Origin: Sclerotiophoma versabilis
Taxonomy: Eukaryota; Ascomycota; Dothideomycetes; Pleosporales; Didymellaceae
Reading direction: 5' to 3'
Assembly: GCA_012274445.1 (NCBI GenBank)
Contig: JAAROD010000080.1
Coordinates: 1,984,001 to 2,048,000, forward strand
Length of the DNA: 64,000 nt
The notes beneath the pieces are model-generated. The model was not told where the DNA came from, made no database searches, and saw only the letters and a program-made list of their open reading frames with translations. This document shows positions 33,924-45,220 of this stretch, piece after piece. Position numbers and translations under genes: made by a program. Position 1 is the first letter of the stretch; every line of letters begins with the position of its first letter.

Positions 33924-34845
33924 ATGTCGCAAAAGCGCAAACATGACGATGTCGCCGATCTTGAAGGTGCCAATCCTACCACAGCAAAGAAACCCCGCTC
34001 CTTCCCAAACGCCGGCAAGACCAGACACAAGCGTCCGAATGCCACCAAAGACAACGAGTCTGAGTACGGCGCCAGTGCAAATGCGCTTAAAAACCGGATA
34101 CGCGATCTGAAGCGTTTACTTGCACACGTAGACAATGTTCCCAAGCACAAGATGTCGGCGAGCGCAAGGATAGAACGCGAGAGGGAGCTGGAGGCTTGTG
34201 AGCATGAGCTGGAGGAAAAGACCATGAAGGCGAGGGAAAGCGAGTACAGGAAGAAGATGATCGGAAAGTATCACCAAGTTCGGTTCTTCGGTGGGTGCAT
34301 ACATGTCTGTTGTGAGTCGGCGTATACTGACATGTGCAGACCGGCAAAAAGCCACCCGCATACTCAAACGAATCAAGAAAGAGCTCGCTGCAGCTGAGGA
34401 CGAGCAGGAGAAAAGTGCTCTGCAGAAGAAGCTACACAACGCCGAAGTTGACGTCAACTACGCTATATCGTATCCCCTCATGAAACCGTATTCGTCACTG
34501 TATCCAAAATCAAAGAAAGCCAAAAACACAGAAACGGACGAAAGCGACGAAGCGAAGAGCAAGCCAGAGGAGGTCGACGGGCCGAAGGGCGACGTCGTGG
34601 TGTGGAAGATGGTCGAGCAGGCCATGGAAGAAGGCACGTTAGAAAAGTTGAGAAACAGCAAGAGCAGAGAAGAGATACCAGGCGCACCACCGAAGAAGAC
34701 CAAGTCTGCGAAGCCCAAGGCTCCGAAGGATGCGCCGTCCAAGAAGACCTATGCACCACTGGAGACGCCTAAGAACCGGCGAGAGGCAAGAGCAGCAGCT
34801 AGGGAAGCAGATGAAGAGGACAGTGATGGAGGCTTCTTCGAATAA
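33924..34845 (+). CDS. efg1: rRNA-processing protein Efg1
   Basis: Nucleolar factor for 18S rRNA maturation in the 90S pre-ribosome. Exons 33924-34290 and 34340-34845, 49-bp intron (GTGGGT donor), phase G|AC; product 290 aa. The conserved core begins NALKNRIRDLKRLLAHVDNV and continues KMIGKYHQVRFFDRQKATRI across the junction, then VDVNYAISYPLMKPYSSLYP. Both flanks are lysine-rich and disordered. The KRKHDD and KKPRSF segments near the N-terminus fit nuclear targeting, and the C-terminus is acidic (EADEEDSDGGFFE). Confidence 0.94.
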
Positions 34846-35055
34846 GATTACGATTATCAAGCACTGCATTATATACCCGCGACACGGCCTTGCCGCTCGC
34901 ATGTACAATCTCCCAAAGTTCAGACATGCAAGTATGCATCATAGCGAAGAGGCGTATACTCGAAGAAATTCAATGGAAAAATCAAGAAAAGTAAAACGAA
35001 CTCAGAGAGCCTATTTCCTCCTGTCTCTCTTCCCACTTACACATCTACATCCACC

Positions 35056-36657
35056 TCACTGCCCGTAGATTCTCACTGGATGCGCTTCGGTATTCAAAAC
35101 CCACTTATTAACCCCGGTCTTGCTTACTTGCCAGGGCGAATCATCATCCACCTGGATGAGGTAGCTGTACTTCAGAACCTCAGCAAACCAGAAACTCTCC
35201 ATCATATCCGTAAAGCCGCCACCTCCCACGACGTTCACGTTCTGGATACTGCTGTACCCGCTCCCCACGCGCGTGGCGGCGTTGATAGCAACAAAGGCAT
35301 CCCACGCCCAGTCCTGATACTTGGTATCGCCCGTCGCGCGGTAGGCGTAGTAGTAGGATTCAATGACCTCGGGTCGGAGCTGATAACCGGCGCTCGTGAT
35401 GAAGAAGCCGTTGCGGGCGAAGAAGCTAGCTTGGTCTGTTGGGACGCTGCGCGGGTCCCAAGAGAAGACCTCAGGCCCAATGCGCGTCGCGGTCGCTGCA
35501 TACGTGGCATGGCAGCCGTCGACGAGCGCGAGTCCAAAGTCCAGGTACTCCTTGGACCCCAGCACCTGGCCGCCGAGGATGAAGTTGCCGCCGTCGAAAC
35601 ACGCTAGATGCTGCGATACAAGCTGCAGCGTTGTTCCGTTGTATGTCGCGAGGAATGTGAGGTCCGGCCGTGTCAGTGGGTGGCTGGCTAGATATGCCAT
35701 CGTCGAGTTTGCGGCCAGGATCCATCGGTCTCGCAGCACGCCGTAACGTGCTGGGTCGTAGACCCACATCTTGATCAGATACTCGTAGAACGAGTCGGTA
35801 CCGCCGACCCACCCGCCGAACGCGTCGAGGAACTGACCCGTCGCGGGATCAACATTCATGCCCACGAGGCCGGGGAAGGGCTGCGAGCTCGCCGGTGAGG
35901 GAGACAGTAGATAGTTCTCTGCCCTGTTGACGAGCGCGGCGTACGAAGTGTTGCCCGACAGGTCGGAGAGGCGCGTCCATTCCAGGATCAGGGTGCCGAT
36001 TTCTGCCAGGCTGTTAGGCTGGTTGATCCAGCTGCGCGTTGACAGGTTCAGTTGGCCGTATGGCACGCCCGACGGGGTCTCGAACGCGAAGCTCAGATTG
36101 TTGGCCAGGTGGATGGACTGTTGGAGCAGTGCGTCGACATGCGCGGGATCATCCGCGAGGTGCGCCAGGGGTCCAGAGAGGAAGTCGTAGCCTGAGAGCA
36201 TGCCACCGAGGTATCGGATTGTTGTCTCGAAAAGCGAGACAGAGGATGATGTGACGGACCAGTCGATGGTGGGCATGTAGGAGATGATCTGGTTCACGAT
36301 TTCTCGTTCGCCCATGATGAGCGCTGTGCTGAGCGCGTCGGCGGCTGAGGCGCCCCATCCGTTGCTGAAGAAGAGTCAGTGTGTTGTATCGAGAGTTGTT
36401 TGGTGTCGTGTCTACCGCGAGTTGCCAAAGGTGTTTGTGACCGGGTGGAGTTCATCGTTAGGGAATGCATATTGGTAATAGCCTCCCCAACTCAGCCTGA
36501 AGGCATCAATGACAGCTTGAGACCTGTTCACTGGCGGTACATAGAACTGCCGTTTCTCTTGAGTATCATGTGGTTGCTCTTGGGGTGAGTTTGCGGGGAC
36601 AGCGGAGACAGCAGAGAAAAGAACAGCACTGAGCGCCCAAGCGCAAGGACGGACCAT
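35056..36657 (-). CDS. secreted GH47 alpha-1,2-mannosidase
   Basis: Class I mannosidase trimming alpha-1,2-linked mannose from N-glycans, Ca-dependent. Exons 36416-36657 and 35056-36364, 51-bp intron (GTAGAC donor), phase CG|C; product 516 aa. Residues 1-19 are a signal peptide (hydrophobic LSAVLFSAVSAV), with a KR site at about 35-36, so it is a soluble secreted form rather than the type II ER/Golgi enzyme. Family blocks in order: NGWGASAADALSTALIMG, NSLAEIGTLILEWTRLS, GGTDSFYEYLIKMWV, YQLRPEVIESYYYAYRATGD, MMESFWFAEVLKYSYL and NTEAHPV. The acidic residues in the SLAEIG, RPEVIES and MMESF blocks are the expected catalytic carboxylates. Several N-x-S/T sequons are present. Confidence 0.94.
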
Positions 36658-37498
36658 TGCAACCTGTGCTTTCGCCTGGAGGGACTGGTCAGAGGGGCTT
36701 TATGATTGCGAAGGGCGGTACGAGCGGAATGCTTGGTTGTTTGCTACTTTATACAACAGCTCACCTGGGTTTAGGGCAGGGTCCTATGCAATAGTGTGAG
36801 CCATTATAAACACCTCTTAACCCAACCTAACCCCTCTTAAATGGCAGTTTGTTATGAGGATTCGGTCATGATTTCCTACATACACCGAGCCGTCTGCCTT
36901 GACGTTGTGGTTGCAATCGACAGGTAGATGGTGGTTGTGCACCAATCATGCCAGGCTGTCCCATACGAATGGGAAAGCATGTGCTAGCGTCGCGTGATTG
37001 GACATCGATTAAGGAAGGTGTGACAGTGTTGTTATACAGAACGCGTGCACCCAATATGTCGTGCATCCGTCTAGCATTGTTGAAGACAAGGGTATATCGG
37101 AGCCTCCTTTGGACTTCAGTATTGTCTGCTGAATTCCTGTTCGAAGCTGTCATCAGGCACGCAAGCAACTTGAAATCGAACCGGCAAAGTGTATCGAGTC
37201 CCTGGACGGCGCGATTACCCGCAAAATGCTTGGCTGTACTCATGTTGAAGCCAGTCGAGGTTTGCATGCCTGACCACATGCACCATTGAATGCGGGGGAA
37301 TCAATGCATCAGAGTATTACCGAGGACATAGCCGAGCTTTAATCTCCGCGGTCCTCCCGCATCTTATTTGGACTTTGAACTATACCCACACTGTTAGCGT
37401 CATCTGCAAGGTGGTAATGTGAGAAGTCAGTCGGTCATCGAACTCGTTCCATTTGTCTACGTTGTCGATCATCATCTTCAGCTCCGTGTCAGACACGG
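36658..37498. other. intergenic, promoter of GH47 gene
   Basis: Between two minus-strand genes. It contains a short CCTAACCC-type stretch (about 36811-36840, reported as a finding). A 113-codon plus-strand frame at 36948-37289 shows no family features. Confidence 0.45.
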
Positions 37499-40341
37499 TT
37501 ATGTTGGCTCTGACCAGTCAACCTGCTCCTGTACCGGACCTGTGCTGCCTGCATAGCTAAGCTTGAGTCTCAGCCTGAGCCGCGCTGGTGGAGGCTGTTT
37601 GTACATGTCAGTACGTGTCTTCGTGATGCTTGAAAGGTGTGAGCTTACCCCATTAACGGATGTGACTCGCATTTGTTGTGTCGCATCTTGTCCTGCAGCT
37701 AGTTCACTAGCACTGATCGGCTGCAGTTGCAGCTTTTGACTTTTCGGAACCGCAGCTTGCAGGTTAACGGCAGACAGCTGTCCAGAGCCTCCTGTATTCC
37801 GGAACCGAGCAAGCAGTTGAACCGCATTGGCGTCGCGCTTGAGCTGGAAGGTGATGGCAAGATCGTTCTTGTTGTACACTGGGTGCGCCGGTGGTCCAGA
37901 AGCCACTGGTGGTGTTGAAGTCTGAGGTGGCGGTGATGACATGCCACCCAAACCACCGAGTAAGTCGGTCGAGGCTGCTTGTGGGGGTGGCCGTGACTGT
38001 GCGGTTGCTGACGAACTTGACGGGCCGCTGTTGAATAGATCCATGATATTGGCAACGTTCGATTGTGGTACAGGAGACGTTGTCTGAGGAGGTGGAGACG
38101 TGGATGGTCCACTTCCACCGAGGATATCTGCCAGAAGATCGTGATTCTGTTGAGAGCCACCGACCGTGCCACTTGTGTCTGGCACGCCAGAGTCACCCAT
38201 GAGGTCGAGGAGTAGGTCTTCCGTTGCTGCCTGGGCAGGTTTCTTCTTGATGATTTTGGATTGTCGCTTCTTGGTAGCCTCGCCAAGCACGCGCTGCTCC
38301 TCGCGGATCTCTGGAGGCGGCATCTTTTCAAGAACTCCTCTCCTTATCGAGTCATGTCCAAAGAGATTGCTGTATTCGACCGCACGCTGTTGACTCTCGA
38401 CGTCGAGATTGGAGCCGTATCTTTGCAGCAATCTGCGCAGGCGCTCAATTTGAGCTGGATCGCTGAGTCGTGTCGTCAGCTTCATCGAAGCTGTGATGAT
38501 GTATTGCTGGACAATGAGACCAGCGTAACTACTGTTCAGGATGGTCTCGAACAGGTCCACCATGTCACTCTCTTTCACCTCCTGGACAAGCTCCTCCTCT
38601 TCATAGTGCCCACCTCTTAGCAAGGCATCTCCGTACTCTCCAATGACCCAAGAACCCGCCAAGGTCAATCCCTCCTGTGTGATATCTTCCTTTAGTGCCG
38701 CGTAGAGTTTTTGTACAGAGTACGTCTGAAGATCGGTAGTCGTTGCAATCAATCGGACAAATGATGACAAGATCTGTTCCTTGACGTAGTTGCCAGCCTA
38801 TGTTTCTGAGTCAGCGGTGGCACAGAATGGAGTTCCCTCACACTCACAAGTTTCAACACACGTAGCATAGTATCGACGTGCCATCTTTTGTTCGGAGCAA
38901 ACCTATCGGCTGCGATTCCGATTTGCGACGTCATGACAGGCTTGAACTCGTTGTCGGCAACCTCGAGGAAAGCGAGTAGTTCACGAATCAGTACGCGCAC
39001 GTTGGTTTCGTTGATGAGAGTGAAGCTGAGATCGAGCGCACGTCTCCGAATACTGATATCGGGGTCGCGCAGACAGTCGAGGATAGTGTTGCGGTGACGC
39101 TGAACGGCATTGGGCTCGACCGCAACGACCTTGTTCAAGGTGTTGAGTGCGACGTATCTTATGTTGTTGTCTCTGTTTGAGAGGAACTTTCCAAGGATGT
39201 TCACACCTAGCACTCGAAGACCAGAGTCGGCCTCAATGTCCAGGATTGTGAGGACGGCCTCGTACAGGATAGAGTTTCCAACGTTTTTCGACGAGTCTGT
39301 ATTTGTGGCAACCTAGCCAAGTTAGTGACGCATCTTTGGTGTTGTTCGATGGACGCACCTGAGCGAGGATGTCGTTGATCTGCTCGCTGACCTGAGCATC
39401 GCCGCGCGCAAGGACTCGTAACAACTGCAGGATCTTGCACTGCACGAACGGATCTGTGATACCCGTCACGTCGTGCTCGGGCGCATAGCCGGACGAAGAA
39501 AGGCTCTTCAGGATCTTTACTAGAGCCGGGACTTGGGGCCTGAATATATCCCTGATGCCGTTCTCGTCATCCTCGGCTTCGTCAGCCTCGCACAGGCTTG
39601 TGAGCAGTGTAATACCACAGAGCAAAACACCGTGGTTGCGGTCTTGCAACAACAGCTTTGCCTTGTCCAAGAAATGCTCCTGCAGGTCAGGGACCTTCCG
39701 ACATATCCTCATGGCGCACAAGGCAGCTTTCCGACGAATGTATGGGTTCGCGCTGGATATGATCGTCTCGACCTCAGGGAACAGGTCCCGGGCCATTTCG
39801 ACAGAGGCAATGTTGCCGAGGGTGCAGAGGGCGAGACCGACGGTGTACTGGTTGGGGTGGTTCAGGTCACTAGGCAGGTGTCAGCGTGGCTGGGGTTCGC
39901 GAATCACGGACTGGCATACTTCTTCAGCGAGTTGGTGACCAGCGTCAAGACCTCCTGGTTCTCGTCCAGCAGCAACATGGTGCCCAGGTAGCCCAAGCGC
40001 TTGTCTGCGAAGCGCGGGGACGCCAGCAGCTTCAGACATTCGATCTGCCCAAAGTGGGTCCTCTCACCCAGGGTGAAGAGGTACAGCAGCTTCGCGACGT
40101 TGTTTCTCCTGCGTGCATGTGAACATGAGCCCCTCCCGCAGGCAGCTTGCAACGCACCTCACATTGGAGTCGTGGCTCTCTTCGCGAAAGCTGGCACGGA
40201 TGGCGGCACTCTCCTTCTGCACAACGGCGCGCTCGTCGGCGATGGTCTTTGCGGCTCGCACATTCCGAATGAACTGCTTGACTAGGCTTCCTTAGCATGC
40301 ATGCATCGCGGAGGTGTGGTGCTTGGCGTACGGGAGGCCAT
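37499..40341 (-). CDS. apl4: AP-1 complex gamma-adaptin
   Basis: Large subunit of the AP-1 clathrin adaptor, trans-Golgi/endosome sorting. Seven exons: 40332-40341, 40158-40281, 39920-40108, 39359-39869, 38848-39312, 37649-38797 and 37499-37594; every phase closes; product 847 aa, family size. Exon 1 codes only MAS plus one base, giving MASLKQFIRNVRAAKTIADE. The trunk (1-600) is the armadillo-like adaptin core: GERTHFGQIECLKLLASPRF, KRLGYLGTMLLLDENQEVL, RRKAALCAMRICRKVPDLQ, DPDISIRRRALDLSFTLINE. A Pro/Ser/Gln hinge (about 610-720) carries DLLLDL and IMDLF clathrin-box-like motifs. The C-terminal ear starts NKNDLAITFQLKRD and ends VQEQVDWSEPT. The last intron (54 nt) is stopless and in phase, so its removal is inferred from homology. 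Head to head with the sterol acyltransferase gene. Confidence 0.95.
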
Positions 40342-40853
40342 TGTGACGGTCGCTGGGACCCCACGCCGGGGATGGAGGGGAGCGAGATCGAGTGGAGCGG
40401 GCGGGAGTCGGGCGCTCGAACGTGCGGGGCGTGGAGGTGCTGCTGTCGTGGGCGCTGCTGGTTGCTATGCGAGGTGTATGGCAAGCCTTCCGGCCAGCAG
40501 CCAGGGTTCGGAGCACGGAGGAACGACGCCGTGTCCCCTGCATGGTGAGCTTGCCCGGCGCCTGACTCGCGGAGCCGCTGATGTCAACGTCGAGAGTCGC
40601 GCATCCGCCTGCGCTGCCCTGTCGTAGCCCTCTGTGATGGTCTGTACGCTGAGAGGGATCGCACCTCCATGCAAGGCCCTTGGCCGCAGCCCTGGTTGGC
40701 AGACTTGATTCCCTCTCCGGCAGCTGCCGTCATGAGCCTCTGACAGCACCGAGTGACCCGGGCAAGTCGCAGATCAGTGTCTGGGCTGACCACATCGTGG
40801 CCTCCACAAGTGCCACTCCTCCTCCCTTCTGCCATGTACACCTGTAACCCATA
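40342..40853. other. divergent promoter, apl4 / sterol acyltransferase
   Basis: 512 bp between start codons, GC-rich. The 95-168-codon minus-strand frames that cross it are chance frames with no domain. Confidence 0.5.
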
Positions 40854-42786
40854 ATGGCCGAGTCTACCTCTGTCGACGCCCACGCCCACGCCCACGCCCA
40901 CGCCCACGACGGCCACGACGACTATCATGCACCGCGCCCGCGCAAACCCACCCGCATCGACCTCCTCAAGCCTCGACTCAGTGATGAATCCGTGAGGCAA
41001 CAACTGGAGGCAGGCTCCGGGGTCTCGAGGTTTGGAACCGCTGCTGCCCTGGCCCCCAACCTGTCCTGACTGCGTGTAGTGGCAGAACAACCCCCATCCC
41101 CGCCGATGCCCCTCCTTCCGTCCAAGCCGCCTCCTCTGCGCGCCGCCAGATTCGAGCCCAGCAGAAGCGGCGCATGTTCCCTACCATTGAGTATGTGGAT
41201 CGCGTTTCCCACTTCGACCCAGCCAGCGACTACCATGACTTCCGCGGCTTCTTTGTGCTCTTCTGGATTGGCCTGGCTATCATGGTCATCACCTCGATGC
41301 TGCGCCAGGTCAAAGAGACCGGCTACCCTTTCCAGATCAGGCAGTGGAACCTCTTCAAAGAGAAGGTGTGGGAGCTGGGTCTCGTCGATGGCGCAATGGT
41401 GGGCAGCACTGCCTTGGCACTTCCTCTGCAGAAGCTATTCCTCAACGGCAAGCCTCCGTTACGCTGGAATCAGCTGGGAATGGCCATCCAGAGCGTATAC
41501 CAAGTGATATGGCTCTCGTTCTGGTGCACGTATGCATCACAGCCTCTTCTGAAGCCCATTGGCTCATCATGTACAGGTACCCCTTTATCCGCGACTGGAG
41601 CTGGACTGCGCAGGTCTTCTTCACTCTACATTTGCTTGCAATCTTCATGAAGATGCATTCCTACGCGTAAGCTCTCGGCCCATCTTGCCAATATCACCAC
41701 TGACCGATACTGCTAGATTCTACAACGGTCACCTGAGTGAGACTTTACGCCGCCTGAACGACCTGGACACCCCTGAGAAGGCCAGCAAAGCAGCAGCAGT
41801 CCGGTACCCAAAACCTCGCACCCACCTACACGAGATTCCGCAATCGCCCAGTCAAAGTGAGCCTGATGCTGCGAACCAGGAGTTTCTGCGCCAGCTCCGT
41901 GAAGACCTCGCCTTTGAGCTCTCGTCCCCTCTTGGCCGTGTTTCGTACCCCGAGAACCTCAATCTCTACAACTGGGTTGACTACATTTTCTGCCCAACGC
42001 TCTGCTACGAGCTTGAATATCCTCGCGTGGCTTACATCCGCCCGCTGGAAGTATTTTACAAAGTATTGGCTGTCTTTGGGTGCATCTTTCTCATGGTCAT
42101 CACTACAGAAGAGTTCATCCTGCCTGTACTGGACGAATCAGCAATCGCTCTGCACCACTCCAAGGGTACTCTAGACTTCAGCCTGATCCTCGCCGAAACC
42201 ATCGGCCGCCTCCTCTTTCCATTCATGATCACCTTCCTACTGACTTTCCTCGTCATCTTCGAGTACATTCTGGGTGCCTTTGCAGAAATCACGCGTAAGC
42301 CATCCATCTCCTACTCACCCAGATGTACACAATGGCTGACAAAAGAACAATACAGGCTTTGCAGACCGCCAGTTCTACGCCGACTGGTGGAATTCATGCG
42401 ACTGGCTTGAATTCTCCCGCGAATGGAACATCCCCGTGCACCACTTCTTCCGGCGCCACGTCTACAGTGCATCCAAGAACCATCTCTCGCGGCCCCTCGC
42501 CACCCTTATTACGTTCCTTATCTCTGCGCTTGCCCATGAACTGGTCATGGGCTGCATTACGCGCAAGTTCAGAGGCTACGGCTTCTTTGCCATGATGCTG
42601 CAGATGCCCATAGTCATGGTGCAGCGGAGCAAATGGGTCAGAGGCCGCACCCTGCTGAACAACGTCTTGTTCTGGTGCAGTATGGTCCTCGGTCTGAGTA
42701 TGGTCAGTTACCCAAATCCTCGGCTACACGGCATTCTCGACTAACATAAGAAAAAACAGATGTGCGCGCTGTACGTTCTTGTGTAA
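40854..42786 (+). CDS. sterol O-acyltransferase (MBOAT, ARE1/ARE2 type)
   Basis: ER membrane enzyme that esterifies sterols with fatty acyl-CoA for lipid droplets. Six exons: 40854-41029, 41080-41529, 41577-41666, 41717-42294, 42356-42702 and 42760-42786; phases AG|T, AC|G, GC|A, C|GC and 0; product 555 aa. The N-terminal cytosolic part starts with a run of His-Ala dipeptides (residues about 9-18). The first junction uses a weak GTTTGG donor but is the only one in phase. The MBOAT signature FYADWWNSCDWLEFSREWN follows EITRFADRQ, and the catalytic His lies in SALAHELVMGCIT. FYNGHLSETLRRL and YNWVDYIFCPTLCYELEYPR match the ACAT group better than DGAT1. About eight hydrophobic spans. The last exon codes only MCALYVLV. 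Confidence 0.93.
40875..40908 (+). repeat. GCCCAC hexamer repeat coding (Ala-His)n
   Basis: About five tandem GCCCAC units within the first exon of the sterol acyltransferase gene. Confidence 0.9.
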
Positions 42787-43370
42787 TCCAGCCCCGGCGC
42801 ATTGGCAGACAAAGATCATCAAACCTACGTTTTCGCTAAACATCTGTTTGAATGTTTTGTACATAGCTTGCGAGATACCCTCCTCTTTGGTCTCGTGTCT
42901 GCGACGGAGTCTTGTAGATTGAATGCTTTACCCATCTTACTCTCTCTCTCTCTCTCTACTTGTTACGCCCGACTACCTGGTGCAATGGAACAATCAGGTT
43001 GAATGCAGTGTAGACCTCCCCTGCGCCCTGACCGTCAGCACTTATGAACAAAATCAGGGCAAGGCGTGCAGAGCCGAGAAGGGAGTTGAAGTATAGTCAA
43101 GTCAACACTCTACTAGGAGGTGTCTCATAAATTCCTCGCCAGTACAAAACACTATGGAAAACATATAAAGGGTATCGTATTTGCCTCATCACCACCCAGG
43201 GTCGAGCGTTCATGTTACCCGTGAACAAGTACACACCATGCCGCTAAGAGGATAAGGACCGTAAAGATGATAAGAACGCCGCCATATATGCAAATGAAGA
43301 CATGTCCGAAAGACTAACACGTGCTGCAACACAATCCTGCCCAAGGACCGCTTTACAGTAACCAGGGCGG
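42787..43370. other. convergent 3' region, sterol acyltransferase / grrA
   Basis: 584 bp, no coding frame supported. Contains a TC dinucleotide run at 42941-42957. Confidence 0.5.
42941..42957. repeat. (TC)8 microsatellite
   Basis: Seventeen bases of alternating T and C, 155 bp past the sterol acyltransferase stop; probably 3' UTR. Confidence 0.85.
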
Positions 43371-45220
43371 CTAGTCCTGACCCAGCATCTCGCTGTCGCC
43401 AAAGTCCTCATCCTCGTCTATAGCCATCCCGTTAGCCTGGGCAGTGACATTGAGAATGACATCGGGTTCCTCGCCATCTTCGTACATGGTTCCTTCGTTA
43501 TCAGAGAAGGAAGCCTGTCGGTTTTGATGGTCGTGATCAGTGTTGAGAAATTGACGGAGCCGCTGGACGCCGACGCCGCTGAAGACACAAAAGACTTCGC
43601 GTTGGTGTTCGTTAAACTCTGAGATGGCGTTAGTACTGGTATCGACGGTCGAGATTTAGGACTCTTACCTGGCGGTGCCTCGCGACAGTACACAAGAAGA
43701 TCGTCGCGAAGGAAAGCTTGCACACCAGTCAAACTCAAGTGAGTGAGACGCGGGCAGTTGTTCAAGAGGGCGTGGATGCCTTGGAGGGTGAGGTTGGTGC
43801 AGTAGCTCAGATGGACTCTCTCCAGTACACTAGCCTGAATCGGTCCACTTGAGCCCATCTGCTTTGGTTTCGCCAAGGCCAGTATACTGCGGTCGGTGAT
43901 GGCTGCGCACTTCACCAACCCTATCCGTTTTAGTTTCGGAAGCGAAGCTAGCTGTGTGACAGAAGCATCGGTGAGATTCGTACAACACGCCAGATCAATG
44001 TACCGAATTCTGTTGCACAGCTTTACTAGTTGCGTGACACCCGTATCCGTTATTCGCGAGCAGTGTCCGAGATGAATGTAATGCAGGTTCTTGCCCAGGC
44101 GTGTAATGGCCATGACCGCTCTGTCTGTAATGTGACGGCATTTGGCAAGGACCAAGTTACGCAACCTCGGAGCTGCAGCCACAATTCTCTGGACGCCATA
44201 ATCCTGCAGCTCGCCGCAGTCTGTCAAATCCAGAATCCGCAAACTCTCGTAAGTCGCTTCGACGGGAAGACGAAGAAACGCCTGATCCGTTATCTTCCAG
44301 CAGTGTGCTAAGCGCAGCTCGCGCAGGTGGGGACCTTCCGTTATGAGGGTGGTGATCGAGTCGTCTTCGAGGTTCTTGCAGTCGTGGAGGTCGATCTCGA
44401 GGATATAGCGGCAGTGCAGAGCAAACGCTATTATGCACTTGTCGCTGAGCTGTGAGCACCCGTTGAGTTTGAGTCTCTTGAGGTGCTTGCAGCTCTTTGC
44501 CACCTCCTCAAGCGACTGATCTGTGATCTTCTTGCAGTTCGTTATGTTCAGGCCTTGCAGCCGGACTGCATTTTTCGCCAGAGCGTACATGGTCTGGTCG
44601 CTGATGGACTCCACGCTCGTGACGTCCAGGGCCAACAGGCTGCGGTTTCCCTCCAGCATAGCCGCGAGACTCAGATCTGAAAGTTTGGTACAGTTCGTGA
44701 GTGTCAAACGCTCTATGCGCTTGCAAGTGCGCAGTGACAAGAGTGTTCCATCGCTGACTTCGCTCCCAAGTGCCGACAGGTTGAGACGCTTGATCAGACT
44801 GCAGTAGTCGAAGAAGCTATCTGCGGTATTGATCGTCTTGATGACGCTCTTAACGCCTGGCCACTTGTTGGTCGACGGTCTGTGCCACAGCAGTCCAACA
44901 ACGTTTCTTGACCAGTCTTTCGAGACCAACAAACAGTTTTTGAGGTCGGAAGGAGAAGCGAGCTTTGCGAATACGGCGATCATGAGCTCGGCGGGTAGTC
45001 GTGAGACCGGAGAGACACGGTTCTGTTCCTCGATAGCCCGCCGGCGGGCCTCGTTGTCCGAGTCGGGGGAAATGGAGGGTGCCAGGGACGACAGCGAGTC
45101 GTTCGACTGCAGCATGATGGAGTCCTTGTCATCGTCGTAGCCACGCTCAGGCGAGGTGGACGCCGAGGTGTCGGAACGGGACCTGCTCTCGTCTCTGTTC
45201 TGTCTGCGGGAGCGCGCCAT
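43371..45220 (-). CDS. grrA: SCF ubiquitin-ligase F-box/LRR protein GrrA (Grr1-like)
   Basis: Substrate receptor of an SCF E3 ligase; Grr1 orthologues link nutrient signals to protein turnover, and GrrA in Aspergillus is needed for ascospore formation. Exons 43669-45220 and 43371-43618, 50-bp intron with a TACTAAC branch point, phase G|AG; product 599 aa. Residues 1-70 are Ser/Arg/Asp-rich. The F-box is at about 72-118 (SRLPAELMIAVFAKLASPSD). About twelve leucine-rich repeats of the cysteine-containing type follow (LTLTNCTKLSDLSLAAMLEG, LNITNCKKITDQSLEEVAKS, LVLAKCRHITDRAVMAITRL, IDLACCTNLTDASVTQLASL). The tail after the LRRs includes the conserved EFNEHQREVFCVFSG and ends in acidic residues. 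Start is the first ATG in the frame. Confidence 0.96.

Noticed and set aside
41014..41079. GTGAGG or GGTCTC as the first donor of the sterol acyltransferase
   Set aside because: Both leave phase 0 against an exon that needs phase 2; the weaker GTTTGG donor at 41030 is the only in-phase choice.
40584..41090. 168-codon minus-strand frame with a GVGVGVGV run
   Set aside because: Antisense of the GCCCAC repeat and the divergent promoter; the run is the reverse reading of the His-Ala repeat.
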